Source: Sphingomonas sp. PsM26
Lineage (GTDB): Bacteria; Pseudomonadota; Alphaproteobacteria; Sphingomonadales; Sphingomonadaceae
DNA length: 64,000 nucleotides
NCBI GenBank assembly: GCA_030433805.1
Contig: JARUXA010000009.1
Location: 1-64,000 of the forward strand
Direction: 5' to 3'
The notes under the pieces were generated by a model that had not been told where the DNA came from, made no database searches, and saw only the letters and a program-made list of their open reading frames with translations. Below, in pieces: positions 38,562 to 47,797 of this stretch; within the stretch, counting starts at the first letter, position 1; each line of letters begins with the position of its first letter. The translations under genes were made by a program, and so were the position numbers.

Positions 38562-39166
38562 GGTCGCTGGTCCCAGGCGGTTAGGCGAAGCCCGTGCCCA
38601 TCACGCTCGATCACGCCATAGGCGCCGGTCCGCAGCTTGAGCGTCGGCAGCGCGCTGGCCTGACGCTGGAGGCCCTCGTCCGCCAGCAGCGCGAACCGCG
38701 CCGCGCCGTTGCTCGTCACGATCAGGATGCGCCCTTGCGCGGTTGCAAACAGATCGCGCCATCCCGCGATCCGGCGATCCGCATCGACGATCCATCCCTC
38801 GGGTGCTTCCGCCGCATGGTCCCACCGCGCGAGTGCGGCTTCGCCGATCCGGTCGATCACCTCGGGTTCCAGCTTTGCCTCGTCAGGACCGTGGTCGATT
38901 TCGGTCAGCCAGTCCGCTGGCTCGACCTGCAGCGCGGCGGGCTGATGCGCGAGGATTCCCGCGATCGTCGATCGCGTCCGCCGCAGCGGCGCCGCCAGCG
39001 CGCGGTCGAAGCCGATCCCGGCTCGCGCAAAGGAAAGGCCCAACGCTTCCGCCTGTGCGACTCCGCTCTCGACGAGGGCGAGGTCGGTCGCCGCACCGAT
39101 CCGGCGTGCGGGCTCCCCCGGCGCGAACGTATTGCCATGCCGGACGATGAAGACGCTCAGACCCAT
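38558..39166 (-). CDS. Histidine phosphatase family protein in the Kdo operon
   Basis: Phosphoglycerate-mutase-like phosphatase of 202 residues. The catalytic RHG is at residues ~9-11 (FIVRHGNTFAPG), with APLRRTRSTIAG and ILIVTSNGAARFALL, where a histidine is more usual in this last motif but asparagine is seen. It lies 6 bases after kdsB and overlaps kpsC by 4 bases. In this position a sugar-phosphate substrate is likely; Kdo-8-phosphate is the obvious candidate because no HAD-type KdsC is nearby. That is inference only. Confidence 0.8.
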   Translation of the reverse strand: MGLSVFIVRHGNTFAPGEPARRIGAATDLALVESGVAQAEALGLSFARAGIGFDRALAAPLRRTRSTIAGILAHQPAALQVEPADWLTEIDHGPDEAKLEPEVIDRIGEAALARWDHAAEAPEGWIVDADRRIAGWRDLFATAQGRILIVTSNGAARFALLADEGLQRQASALPTLKLRTGAYGVIERDGHGLRLTAWDQRP

Positions 39167-39172
39167 AAACGC

Positions 39173-40045
39173 TCAGATCCACGAAGACTGGGGTTCGCCG
39201 TATTCCGCAATCAGCCGCTCCGCCATCGCGAGATCGGCGGGCGTGTCGATCCCCGACATGGTGTGCGGCATCGCATCCGCCGCGACCGTCAGGATCGGCT
39301 CGCCCGTTTCGAGGAAGCGCAGTTGCTCGAGCCCCTCGAGTCGTTCGTACAGCGTGGGCGGCGTCGCCTCGAACCGCCGCAGCGCATCGAAGCGGTACGC
39401 ATACAGGCCGATATGGCGGAACACGGGCGACAGCGGCTCACGCTCGCGCAGCCCTTGCTCGTCGCGGATCGCGGGGATCACGGTCTTCGAGAACCACAGC
39501 GCGCGCCCGTCTTCGCGACGGGTGCAGGTCGTGCCGCTGAACGGCGATACGGTCTTGTGCTGGCGCAGCGTATCGAGCGCGGGCCAGGGAAGCTGGACGA
39601 CCGGGGTGGCGACCGAGCAGGACGATTCACGCAGAGCAGCGATCAGCGCCTCGATCAGCGCGGGCTGGACGAACGGCGCATCGCCCTGGAGGTTGACGAC
39701 GATCGGCGGGGCGACGGCGCGGTCGCGCGCGACCGCCCAGGCGCGGCCCGAGCCCGACGAGATATCCGGATCGGTCATCACCGCCGCGCAGCCGAGCGCT
39801 TGCGCATGATCGTAGATTCGCTGGTCGTCGGTCGCGACGACGACGTCGACGTTCCCGGCGCGTGCAGCCCCTTCGCGCGCGATCGCGACGACGCGCGACA
39901 GCAGCGTTCGGCCAGCAATCTCGATCAGGGGTTTTCCCGGCAAGCGGCTCGACCCGAAGCGGGCCGGAACGACGATGAGGTCGGCCGGGATCGGGTTGGC
40001 GGGGATCGGGTTGGTGGGGGTCAAATCGCGCGGAATCTCAGACAA
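39173..40045 (-). CDS. kdsB: CMP-Kdo synthetase (3-deoxy-manno-octulosonate cytidylyltransferase)
   Basis: Activates Kdo with CTP to CMP-Kdo, the donor for KpsS and KpsC. The 290-residue protein shows IVVPARFGSSRLPGKPL, VVATDDQRIYDHA, VNLQGDAPFVQP and HIGLYAYRFDALRRF. The first ~22 residues carry a short tandem (TNPIPANPIPA) encoded by two copies of gggatcgggttg around 39990-40018 and are not part of the fold. The start overlaps the kdsD stop by 8 bases. LPS synthesis would need the same product, so other kdsB copies may exist elsewhere. Confidence 0.93.
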   Translation of the reverse strand: MSEIPRDLTPTNPIPANPIPADLIVVPARFGSSRLPGKPLIEIAGRTLLSRVVAIAREGAARAGNVDVVVATDDQRIYDHAQALGCAAVMTDPDISSGSGRAWAVARDRAVAPPIVVNLQGDAPFVQPALIEALIAALRESSCSVATPVVQLPWPALDTLRQHKTVSPFSGTTCTRREDGRALWFSKTVIPAIRDEQGLREREPLSPVFRHIGLYAYRFDALRRFEATPPTLYERLEGLEQLRFLETGEPILTVAADAMPHTMSGIDTPADLAMAERLIAEYGEPQSSWI

Positions 40046-41033
40046 CGCCTGCCCGCAGGATGTCGTGCAGGTGGATCACGCCGACCGGCCGCGAATCCTC
40101 GCATACGAACAGCACCGAGACGGCATTGTCGTTGAGGATCCGCAACGCATCCGACGTCAGCGTGTCGGGCGTGACCGTGATCGGCGTCGGCGTCATATGC
40201 TCGCCGATATCGTCGGCGAGCCGTTCGCTTGCAAAGCTGCGCCGCAGATCGCCATCGGTGAAGACCCCGACCAGCCGGTCGTGATGATCGACCACCGCGG
40301 TGCAGCCGTACCGCTTGCGGCTCATTTCCATCGTCGCGTCGAGCAGCGTCGCGCCGAGCCGGACCTTGGGCACTTCGCTCGATTCGGCCATCAATTGCAC
40401 GACCGTGGTCAATTGCGCGCCAAGACGTCCGCCCGGGTGGAAAACGAAGAAGTCCGACCGCGAGAAGCCGCGCTGTTCGGTCAGCGCCACCGCGAGCGCG
40501 TCGCCCAGCACCGCCTGGACGACGGTCGAGGAAGTCGGCGCGAGTTCGTTGGGGCAGGCTTCGCGGACTTTCGGCAATGCGAGACAAACGTCGGCGGCCC
40601 GCCCGGCCGTGCTCTCCGGGTGCGCGGTCGCGACGATCAGCGTGACCCCGAAACGACGGCAATAGGTGATGATCGCGCCGAGTTCGGCGGTCTCCCCCGA
40701 CCAGCTCAGCGCCAGCACGACATCGCCGGCGCTGATCATGCCGAGGTCGCCGTGGCTGGCTTCGCTGGAATGGAGGAACAGCGCCGGGGTCCCGGTGGAG
40801 GCCATCGTCGCGGCGATCTTGCGCCCGACCAGCCCGCTCTTGCCGACGCCGGTGACAATTAGGCGGCCGGACAATTTGCTGAGGATCGCCACGGTCTGCA
40901 GAAAGCTGTCGCGGAGTGGCGCAACCCGCAATGCCTCGGACAGCGACTGAAGGGCGTCCATCTCGATCCGCGTCGTGCGGAGTGCGGACAGCAAGCCCGA
41001 ATCGTCCAAGACCTTTGCAGCGATTGCTTGCAT
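40038..41033 (-). CDS. kdsD: D-arabinose 5-phosphate isomerase, KdsD/KpsF type
   Basis: Converts ribulose 5-phosphate to arabinose 5-phosphate, the first committed step to Kdo. The 331-residue protein starts [10 protein letters not shown] at 41033, with GAGGA close upstream. The SIS domain (~30-180) has [34 protein letters not shown] and [11 protein letters not shown]; two CBS domains (~205-331) follow, as in KdsD and KpsF. It heads the operon kdsD-kdsB-phosphatase-kpsC-glycosyltransferase and is divergent from kdsA over ~155 bases. Confidence 0.94.
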   Translation of the reverse strand: MQAIAAKVLDDSGLLSALRTTRIEMDALQSLSEALRVAPLRDSFLQTVAILSKLSGRLIVTGVGKSGLVGRKIAATMASTGTPALFLHSSEASHGDLGMISAGDVVLALSWSGETAELGAIITYCRRFGVTLIVATAHPESTAGRAADVCLALPKVREACPNELAPTSSTVVQAVLGDALAVALTEQRGFSRSDFFVFHPGGRLGAQLTTVVQLMAESSEVPKVRLGATLLDATMEMSRKRYGCTAVVDHHDRLVGVFTDGDLRRSFASERLADDIGEHMTPTPITVTPDTLTSDALRILNDNAVSVLFVCEDSRPVGVIHLHDILRAGVV

Positions 41034-41188
41034 ATGTTCCTCGCAGTTCCAGGCGACAGGGTAATATCGACCTACAACTAAAGTGTTATCGCGTTGACAT
41101 CCAGCCAAACGACGCCACACATCGCCGCACTGCGGCAAAGCGCATTGCTAGAGAGACAGGTTCCGCGCGTGGCAAGGGAAAAAGCATA

Positions 41189-42037
41189 ATGCAGTTGTGT
41201 GGGCGTGAAATCGGGCCGGCCGAGCCGATCTTCTTCATCGTCGGCCCGTGCGTCATCGAAAGCGAGTCGTTCGCGCTTTCCACCGCGACGCAGCTTCGCA
41301 AGATCGCCGACCGGCTGGGCGTCCTGCTGATCTACAAGAGCTCGTTCGACAAGGCCAACCGCAGCTCCGGCGCGTCGTTCCGCGGCCCCGGGATCGAGGA
41401 GGGTCTGCGCATCCTGGAGAAGGTTCGTACCGAAACCGGGCTGCCGATCCTGACCGACGTCCATAGCGAAGATCAGGTCAAGATGGTCGCGGACGTCGTC
41501 GATGTGCTGCAGACCCCGGCGTTCCTCGCGCGCCAGACCGATTTCATCGCGGCGGTCGCGGCATCGGGCAAGCCCGCCAATATCAAGAAAGGCCAGTTCC
41601 TTGCGCCCGGCGACATGCGGCATGTCGCGGACAAGGCACGCGCGGCGGCAGCGGCGGCGGGGGTGCCGACCGACAATTTCATGATGTGCGAACGCGGCGC
41701 GAGCTTTGGCTATAACAACCTCGTGTCCGATATGCGCAGCCTTGCAATCATGCGCGATACCGGGTGCCCGGTGGTGTATGACGCGACGCATTCGGTGCAA
41801 TTGCCGGGCGGGCAGGGCGACCGGTCGGGCGGGCAGCGCGAGTTCGTGCCGGTCCTGGCGCGCGCGGCGGTCGCGGCGGGGGTGTCGGGGCTGTTCATCG
41901 AATCGCATCCCGATCCCGACCAGGCATTGTCCGACGGCCCCAACAGCTGGCCGCTCGACCGGCTGGAAGCGCTGCTCGAGCAACTCGTCGGGATCGATGC
42001 GCTGGTGAAGGCCGGCGGGCTCGACGCGGTCGCCTGA
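41189..42037 (+). CDS. kdsA: Kdo-8-phosphate synthase
   Basis: Condenses arabinose 5-phosphate and phosphoenolpyruvate to Kdo-8-phosphate. The 282-residue protein carries [73 protein letters not shown] and [19 protein letters not shown] precedes the ATG at 41189. The FIVGPC and MMCERG motifs each hold a cysteine. It is divergent from kdsD, so the two enzyme genes for Kdo precursor synthesis share one control region. Confidence 0.95.
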   Translation: MQLCGREIGPAEPIFFIVGPCVIESESFALSTATQLRKIADRLGVLLIYKSSFDKANRSSGASFRGPGIEEGLRILEKVRTETGLPILTDVHSEDQVKMVADVVDVLQTPAFLARQTDFIAAVAASGKPANIKKGQFLAPGDMRHVADKARAAAAAAGVPTDNFMMCERGASFGYNNLVSDMRSLAIMRDTGCPVVYDATHSVQLPGGQGDRSGGQREFVPVLARAAVAAGVSGLFIESHPDPDQALSDGPNSWPLDRLEALLEQLVGIDALVKAGGLDAVA

Positions 42038-42050
42038 GGGCGCCGGCGCG

Positions 42051-42365
42051 ATGCTGGCGCATGTTCCCGTGGCGATCGGGGTTCAGCTGCTGTGCTGGGT
42101 CATCGCGCGGGCACTGGGCGCGCCGACGCGCGCGTCGGTGTGGACCGGCTGTTTCGCGGGAAGCGCGGTGTGCATCATGCGCGAGATCACCCAGCGCGAA
42201 TATCAGTGGATCGAGCAATTCGGTGCCGGGCGGCGGGCGAACATGCCGGGCTATGCCGGGCTCGAGGTGTGGCAGTGGAACAGCCATTCGCTCACCGAGA
42301 CCGCCGTCGCGATCGCGGCTTCGGTGGCGCTTGCCGCAGCGGTCACCTTCGGTAGGGCGCGGTAA
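42051..42365 (+). CDS. Small two-helix membrane protein downstream of kdsA
   Basis: A 104-residue protein with a hydrophobic N-terminus (AHVPVAIGVQLLCWVIARAL), a charged middle (MREITQREYQWIEQFGAGRR) and a C-terminal helix (TAVAIAASVALAAAVTFG). The start lies 13 bases after kdsA, so the two are probably co-transcribed. I do not recognise a family; the middle part, rich in Glu, Gln and Arg between two membrane segments, is the most likely conserved part. Confidence 0.6.
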   Translation: MLAHVPVAIGVQLLCWVIARALGAPTRASVWTGCFAGSAVCIMREITQREYQWIEQFGAGRRANMPGYAGLEVWQWNSHSLTETAVAIAASVALAAAVTFGRAR

Positions 42366-42393
42366 GCCACCCCGTTCATCCCCCCGCAAGGTA

Positions 42394-42425
42394 GCTCCCG
42401 CCACGCAGGTTGCGCATGGCGGGAG
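42394..42425 (+). terminator. Hairpin after the kdsA transcript
   Basis: gctcccgcca pairs perfectly with tggcgggagc around a 12-base loop, 28 bases after the small membrane-protein gene. Position and stem suit a terminator for kdsA and its neighbour, although no T-run follows. Confidence 0.5.
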
Positions 42426-42540
42426 CGTCAGGGCCGAATCGTTCCGGGAGACGATGACTCGGCCTTGATACTTTATCTCATCACATGTACCGGGCCGTCA
42501 TCGCACCCGACCAAGATGTTCTAAAAAGGCCGTCTCCCGC

Positions 42541-44724
42541 ATGAACCGATTCCTTCTGCTGTCCAGCGTCGCCGCGTCCTTTGCCTTTCCCGCCGCCGCT
42601 TTCGCCGCCGAGCCTGCGCAGCAGGTCGACCCGGCCCCAGCGCCGACCACTGCCGCGTCGCCTACCGATACCGCGGCGAACAAGGCCGGGGGCCCGGACA
42701 TCGTCGTCACCGGTCGCCTCGACGCGGCGCGCGCATCGATCCAGCCCAGCCTCGGCGCGACGACCTATTCGATCACCGCGGCGCAGATCAAGGCGCTCCC
42801 CGGTGGCGACAATCTCCCGCTGAACCAGATCCTGCTGCAATTGCCGGGGGTGGTTCAGGACGGCGGCGGTCAGTTCCACGTGCGCGACGATCACAACAAT
42901 CTGCAATATCGCATCAACGGCACGATCCTGCCCGAAGGCGTCTCGGTGTTCGGCCAGACGCTCAGCCCGCGGATCGTCGAGCGGTTCGACCTGCGCACCG
43001 GCGCGCTTCCCGCGCAATATGGTCTGCGCACCGCGGGCATCATCGACATCACCACTAAGAGCCATTTCGACAATAGCGGCGTCGCGCAAATCTATGGCGG
43101 GACCAACGACACGATTCAGCCGAGCATCGAATATGGCGGCTCGACCGGCCAGACGAATTACTTCGTCACCGGCAGCTACAAGCACAGCAACAACGGGATC
43201 GATCCGGTCGATTCCGGACGCACCCCGCTGCACGACAAGACCGACCAATATCAGGGCTTCGTCTATCTCGACCACACGCTCGATGCGAACAACCGCGTCT
43301 CGCTGATCGGTGGCTATGCCGACCAGAGCTACCAGATTCCCAACCCGCGCGGGCTTCGCCCCGACAGCGGCTACAGCGTCGGCGGCGTCAGCGATTTCCT
43401 GAGCAACGACCTCGACGAGCGCCAGCACGAACAGACCGCCTTCGCGCTCGCCAGCCTGCTCCACGATTCCGGGCCGCTGACGCTCCAGGCCTCGCTGTTC
43501 GCGCGCTATTCGGCGCTGCGCTATACCCCCGACGTGCTTGGCGAACTGCTGTTCAACGGGCTCGCGCAGAATGCGTACAAGCGCGACTTCACCTTCGGCG
43601 GGCAGATCGAAGGGGCCTATCGGCTGAGCCCAGCGCACACGTTGCGCGGCGGCGTGATCATTGCACGCGACCGCAACAACAGCCGTACTTCGACGCAGGT
43701 GTTCGACGTCGACGACGCCGGCGCGCAGCTTGGCGAGCCGGTGACGGTGATCGACAATGGCGCGGCGACCGAGATGACCTACAGTGTCTATCTGCAGGAC
43801 GAGTGGAAGATCGCCGACCCGCTGATCGTCAACTTCGGCGGTCGCTTCGATCATTATAACGGCTATCGCGCCGAGAGCGCCTTCTCTCCGCGAGTCAACG
43901 CGGTGCTGACCCCGGTCGAGGGGCTTGCGCTCCACGCCGGCTATTCGCGCTATTTCTCGCCGCCGCCGTTCAGCAACGTCGCGACGACCAGCGTCCTCAA
44001 GTTCCGCGGCACCAGTGCGCAGGCCCCCGGCGACGACGGCGTCACCCCGCCGCTGACCGACACGCCTTATGCCGAGAAGCAGGACTATTTCGATGTGGGC
44101 GGGCAGTGGAAGCTGTCGCCTACGGTGACGGTCGGGCTCGATGGCTATTATCGCAAGTCGTACAATCTGCTCGACGAAGGCCAGTTCGGCGCGCCGATTA
44201 TCCTGACGCCGTTCAATTATGCGCGCGGGACGATCAAGGGCGTCGAGGGCAACATCAGCTACGCCGCGCACGGCCTGTCGCTGTACGGCAACCTCGCTTA
44301 CGCCAAGGCGCAGGGGACCAACATCGTCTCCTCGCAGTTCAACTTCGACCCCGCCGATCTCGCGACGATCGCCAGCCGATCGATCTATCTCGACCACGAT
44401 CAGACGTGGACCGCCTCTGCGGGTGCGTCCTACCGGATCGAGCAGGGCTTCCTGCGCGATACGCGAGTCGGCGCTTCGATGCTCTACGGATCGGGGCTGC
44501 GCCGCGACGGCGATGTCCCCAATGGCGCGAAGCTGCCGCCCTATGCGGTGGTCAATCTGACCGCGAGCCATAATTTCGCCGGCCCGGGGATCGAGATCCG
44601 CGCGGACATTATCAACGTCGGCGACCATGTGTACCAGATCCGCGACGGATCCGGCGTCGGGGTGGGCGCACCGCAGTTCGGCGCGCGGCGCGGGTTCCTG
44701 TTCGGGATCAGCAAGACGATCTGA
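42541..44724 (+). CDS. TonB-dependent outer-membrane receptor
   Basis: Outer-membrane beta-barrel transporter of 727 residues. Residues ~1-22 (MNRFLLLSSVAASFAFPAAA) are a signal peptide, followed by an Ala/Pro/Thr stretch and a plug domain from ~55 (PDIVVTGRLDAARASIQPSL; LPGVVQDGGGQFHVRDDHNN). The barrel follows with many alternating strands (YSVYLQDEWKIADPLIVNFG). The C-terminus ends GARRGFLFGISKTI. No classical TonB box is clear. The ligand cannot be read from the sequence, and no transporter or catabolic gene is adjacent. Confidence 0.93.
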   Translation: MNRFLLLSSVAASFAFPAAAFAAEPAQQVDPAPAPTTAASPTDTAANKAGGPDIVVTGRLDAARASIQPSLGATTYSITAAQIKALPGGDNLPLNQILLQLPGVVQDGGGQFHVRDDHNNLQYRINGTILPEGVSVFGQTLSPRIVERFDLRTGALPAQYGLRTAGIIDITTKSHFDNSGVAQIYGGTNDTIQPSIEYGGSTGQTNYFVTGSYKHSNNGIDPVDSGRTPLHDKTDQYQGFVYLDHTLDANNRVSLIGGYADQSYQIPNPRGLRPDSGYSVGGVSDFLSNDLDERQHEQTAFALASLLHDSGPLTLQASLFARYSALRYTPDVLGELLFNGLAQNAYKRDFTFGGQIEGAYRLSPAHTLRGGVIIARDRNNSRTSTQVFDVDDAGAQLGEPVTVIDNGAATEMTYSVYLQDEWKIADPLIVNFGGRFDHYNGYRAESAFSPRVNAVLTPVEGLALHAGYSRYFSPPPFSNVATTSVLKFRGTSAQAPGDDGVTPPLTDTPYAEKQDYFDVGGQWKLSPTVTVGLDGYYRKSYNLLDEGQFGAPIILTPFNYARGTIKGVEGNISYAAHGLSLYGNLAYAKAQGTNIVSSQFNFDPADLATIASRSIYLDHDQTWTASAGASYRIEQGFLRDTRVGASMLYGSGLRRDGDVPNGAKLPPYAVVNLTASHNFAGPGIEIRADIINVGDHVYQIRDGSGVGVGAPQFGARRGFLFGISKTI

Positions 44725-44742
44725 GCGGCGTCTTTCTCTTCT

Positions 44743-44849
44743 GCTTCCCCGGCGAAGGCCGGGGCCCAGTCGAAGTGGTCGAGGTAACGAAGCGCAGTGC
44801 TTCGACGTCCACCGTTTCGCTCCTGGGCCCCGGCCTTCGCCGGGGAAGC
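44743..44849. repeat. Palindromic repeat family A, copy 2
   Basis: Arms gcttccccggcgaaggccgg and its complement, with a centre containing gtggtcgaggtaacgaagcg as in copy 1. It lies in the 144-base gap between the convergent receptor and galE genes. Confidence 0.85.
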
Positions 44850-44868
44850 AGTAGCCGAGGAGAGGTGC

Positions 44869-45864
44869 CTACTCCCGCTCGCTCAGCTTGCGTTCCCACG
44901 CGAGCGCATCGCGCACGATCAGGTCGAGATCGGCGCGCTGCGGCGTCCAGTCGAGCGTCGCGAGGATCGCGCGATTGTCCGCGACCAGCTCCCCCGCGTC
45001 GCCCGCGCGGCGACCCTCCACCACGCGCTCGAGCTTGCGGTTGGTTACCCGGTCGACCGCATCGAGCACCTCGAGCACCGAGAACCCCTTGCCATAGCCC
45101 GCGTTGAGCGTGTGGCTGCGGGTCGGTTCGGCGATCAGCACGTCGAGCGCCGCGACATGCGCTGCCGCCAGATCGCTGACATGGATATAGTCGCGCACCC
45201 CGGTGCCGTCGGGGGTCGCGTAGTCGGTGCCGTAGACCCCGACCGTCTCACGCTTGCCGAGTGCCGCCTCGACCGCGATCTTGATCAGGTGCGTCGCGCC
45301 GATCGTCGACTGGCCGCTGCGCCCCGCCGGGTCCGCGCCAGCGACGTTGAAATAGCGAAGCGCCGCGTAATTCATCGGATGCGCCGCCGCGACGTCGCGC
45401 AGCATCGCCTCGGTCATCAGCTTGGAGGTGCCGTACGGGTTGATCGGCACGGTCGGGTCCCCTTCCGCGACCGGCACGCGCTCGGGCGTGCCATAGGTCG
45501 CGGCGGTCGAGGAGAAGATGAAGTGCTTCACCCCCGAAACGACCGCGCTCTCGATCAGCGCGCGGCTCGCGACCGTGTTGTTGCGATAATATTTGAGCGG
45601 ATCGCTCACCGATTCGGGAACGATGATCGATCCGGCGAAGTGCATCACCGCGCGGACACCGTGATCGCGCATCGTCGCGCGGACCAGCGCGTCGTCCTCG
45701 ATTTCCCCGGTCACCAGTGTGGCACGCGGGTCGACCAGCCAGTCGAACCCGGTCGTCAGATTGTCGTAGACGACGACCTTGTGCCCCGCATCGAGCAGCG
45801 CCAGCACCGCATGGCTACCGATATAGCCTGCGCCCCCCGTCACCAGCACCGAACCGTCAAGCAT
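44869..45864 (-). CDS. galE: UDP-glucose 4-epimerase
   Basis: Interconverts UDP-glucose and UDP-galactose for surface polysaccharides. The 331-residue extended SDR has [19 protein letters not shown] (NAD site), [23 protein letters not shown] with the catalytic Ser/Thr, [11 protein letters not shown] with Tyr and Lys, YFNVAGADP and [14 protein letters not shown]. The length is normal. It stands alone between repeat copy A2 and msrA (divergent). With the capsule locus 3 kb away, a role in supplying galactose units is plausible. Confidence 0.95.
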   Translation of the reverse strand: MLDGSVLVTGGAGYIGSHAVLALLDAGHKVVVYDNLTTGFDWLVDPRATLVTGEIEDDALVRATMRDHGVRAVMHFAGSIIVPESVSDPLKYYRNNTVASRALIESAVVSGVKHFIFSSTAATYGTPERVPVAEGDPTVPINPYGTSKLMTEAMLRDVAAAHPMNYAALRYFNVAGADPAGRSGQSTIGATHLIKIAVEAALGKRETVGVYGTDYATPDGTGVRDYIHVSDLAAAHVAALDVLIAEPTRSHTLNAGYGKGFSVLEVLDAVDRVTNRKLERVVEGRRAGDAGELVADNRAILATLDWTPQRADLDLIVRDALAWERKLSERE

Positions 45865-45926
45865 CGCCGTCCCCTTTTGTCGCCTGCCGCCGTACCTATC
45901 TTAGACCCCTAAACAAGGAGCGAATG

Positions 45927-46469
45927 ATGGCAAGCGAAGTCGCAACGCTGGCGGGCGGGTGTTTCTGGTGCACCGAAGCGGTGTTCAAGGACGTGATCGG
46001 CGTCGAAAGCGTCGAGAGCGGATATATTGGCGGGAAGGTCGCCAACCCGACCTACAAGCAGGTGTGCGGCGGCGATACCGGCCATGCCGAGGCGATCCGC
46101 GTGACGTTCGACAGCGATCAGGTGCGCTATGGCGACATCCTCGACATGTTCTTCGCAACGCATGACCCTACGACGCTCAATCGCCAGGGCAATGACGTCG
46201 GCACGCAGTATCGCTCGGCGATCTTCCCGCATTCGGACGAGCAGGCCGCCGAAGCGCGTGCGGCGATGGAGCGGGCGGCAAAGGACTGGCCCGCGCCGAT
46301 TGTCACGACGATCGAGCCGCTGACGGAGTGGTATGAGGCCGAGGACTATCACCAGGATTATTGGGACAGCGAAGGCCAGCGCAATCCGTACTGCATGGCG
46401 GTGATTCCGCCCAAGCTCGCGAAGCTGCGCAAAAGCTTTGCGGAGCGGTCGAAGACGGTCTCGGCGTAA
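45927..46469 (+). CDS. msrA: Peptide methionine (S)-S-oxide reductase MsrA
   Basis: Repairs oxidised methionine in proteins. The catalytic motif GCFWC is at residues 11-15 (C12 nucleophile), followed by [20 protein letters not shown], the substrate site [12 protein letters not shown], and [21 protein letters not shown] lies 6 bases before the ATG at 45927; the ATG 3 bases earlier is closer than ideal. The 180-residue length is normal. Confidence 0.95.
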   Translation: MASEVATLAGGCFWCTEAVFKDVIGVESVESGYIGGKVANPTYKQVCGGDTGHAEAIRVTFDSDQVRYGDILDMFFATHDPTTLNRQGNDVGTQYRSAIFPHSDEQAAEARAAMERAAKDWPAPIVTTIEPLTEWYEAEDYHQDYWDSEGQRNPYCMAVIPPKLAKLRKSFAERSKTVSA

Positions 46470-46519
46470 CGCTGGGTACGGGCGGGGGGCAGGCTATCGC
46501 CGCGCCCCCTCCTTCTTCC

Positions 46520-46624
46520 GCTTCCCCGGCGAAGGCCGGGGCCCAGTCGAGGGCCGTTTGGAAGAGAGCGCAGCACCTGCTTGCCGACCGCCCTCGACTG
46601 GGTCCCGGCCTTCGCCGGGGAAGC
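46520..46624. repeat. Palindromic repeat family A, copy 3
   Basis: Arms gcttccccggcgaaggccgg and its complement around a centre with gaagagagcgcagcacctgc, a centre variant shared with copy 4 (47000-47104). It lies between msrA and the Sua5-like gene. Confidence 0.85.
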
Positions 46625-46676
46625 GCACTGAGGTATTGTGGGACTCTGCCGGCACCGGTCTTGCGACCGGCGACGG

Positions 46677-47759
46677 CTAGTCCCGATGCGCAGCGCGGCG
46701 CAGGCGGTCGTTGATCGCGGTGCCGATGCCATCCGACGGGATCGGCGCGATCGCGATGCGCGCGCGGTCGGAAGCGTCGGCGCGGTGGAGCGCGTCGAAC
46801 AAGGCGGCGGCGGCTTCCGTCAGGTCGCCATGCGCCGATAGCGACGAGTCGCCCGCGACTTCGCCGAACCCGATGAGATATTCGTCGGCCTGCGCTTCGG
46901 TCGCGTTCAATCGGAGCGGCTTGTTCGGCGCATAATGGCTGGCGAGCTGGCCGGGGGCGGTGACGATTGCCGCTTCCCCTTCTTCCCCTGCTTTGACTCG
47001 CTTCCCCGGCGAAGGCCGGGGCCCAGGAGTGGCCGGGTCGGAAGAGAGCGCAGTACTCGCTTGCACATCGCCCTCTCCTGGGCCCCGGCCTTCGCCGGGG
47101 AAGTGCAATGGGGGGGCGGGGGAATTATCCCCGAACCGCGCTAGATCCTCTGCCGTCACCGGCCCAGGCCGCAACACTTCCAGCCCCGCAACGATCGTAG
47201 ACTCCACCCCAGCCTCGGTCGCGCCATCATCCACCACCAGCGCGATTCGCCCACCCAACGACGCCACAACATGCGCCGCGCGCGTCGGGCTGATCGCCCC
47301 GCTTGCATTGGCCGACGGCGCAGCCAGCGGCACGCCGGCCGCGGCGATCAGCGCGCGCATCGCACGGTGCGCAGGCACGCGGATCGCGATCGTGTCGAGC
47401 CCCGCCGTCACCAGCGACGCGATCCCCGCATCGGCGCGCACCGGCAGCACTAATGTCAGCGGTCCCGGCCAGAACGCCGCCGCCAGCGCCCGCGCCGTCG
47501 CGTCGAACACAGCGATCCGCTCCGCCGCCGCAAGGTCGAGCACATGGACGATCAGCGGGTTGAAGCTCGGCCGCCCCTTGGCCGCATAGATCCTTGCGAC
47601 CGCGCCCGAGTCGGTCGCATCCGCGGCGAGTCCGTAGACCGTCTCGCTCGGGATCGCGACCGGTTGCCCGGCGCGAATCAGCGCGGCGGCCTCGGCGATC
47701 GCTACGGCACCGTAGGGTAAGGTTCGCGTCTGCATCGGCGGGTTTGGCGCGGTCATCAT
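46677..47759 (-). CDS. tsaC: Sua5-type threonylcarbamoyl-AMP synthase with an in-frame repeat insertion
   Basis: Makes threonylcarbamoyl-AMP for the t6A modification of ANN-reading tRNAs. The YrdC domain (~15-200) shows IPSETVYGLAADATDSGAV, IYAAKGRPSFNPLIVHVLD and PSANASGAISPTRAAHV. The Sua5 C-terminal domain (~265-360) starts SHYAPNKPLRLNA. Between them, residues ~218-253 (FPGEGRGPGEGD, PGPRPSPGKRVKAG) are translated from repeat A copy 4 at 47000-47104, adding ~35 residues to the linker without breaking the frame. Three ATGs (47759, 47756, 47735) are possible; there is no decisive ribosome site. Confidence 0.9.
   Translation of the reverse strand: MMTAPNPPMQTRTLPYGAVAIAEAAALIRAGQPVAIPSETVYGLAADATDSGAVARIYAAKGRPSFNPLIVHVLDLAAAERIAVFDATARALAAAFWPGPLTLVLPVRADAGIASLVTAGLDTIAIRVPAHRAMRALIAAAGVPLAAPSANASGAISPTRAAHVVASLGGRIALVVDDGATEAGVESTIVAGLEVLRPGPVTAEDLARFGDNSPAPPLHFPGEGRGPGEGDVQASTALSSDPATPGPRPSPGKRVKAGEEGEAAIVTAPGQLASHYAPNKPLRLNATEAQADEYLIGFGEVAGDSSLSAHGDLTEAAAALFDALHRADASDRARIAIAPIPSDGIGTAINDRLRRAAHRD
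47000..47104. repeat. Palindromic repeat family A, copy 4, inside the Sua5-like gene
   Basis: Complete ~105 bp element with both arms (gcttccccggcgaaggccgg and its complement), with no stop codon in the Sua5 frame. Its centre (gaagagagcgcagtactcgc) is nearly that of copy 3 only 0.4 kb away, suggesting a local duplication. The element length is a multiple of three (105). Confidence 0.85.
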
Positions 47760-47797
47760 GCGGCGCTATAGCCCGCACAAACCTGCGCGATAAGAGG

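Noticed and set aside
41034..41188. TTGACA at 41093 as a kdsA promoter
   Set aside because: No convincing -10 box at the right distance on the plus strand; the shared kdsA/kdsD promoter stays unassigned.
42481..44628. 715-codon open frame antisense to the TonB-dependent receptor
   Set aside because: Codon-structure shadow; the receptor has a signal peptide, plug and barrel on the plus strand.
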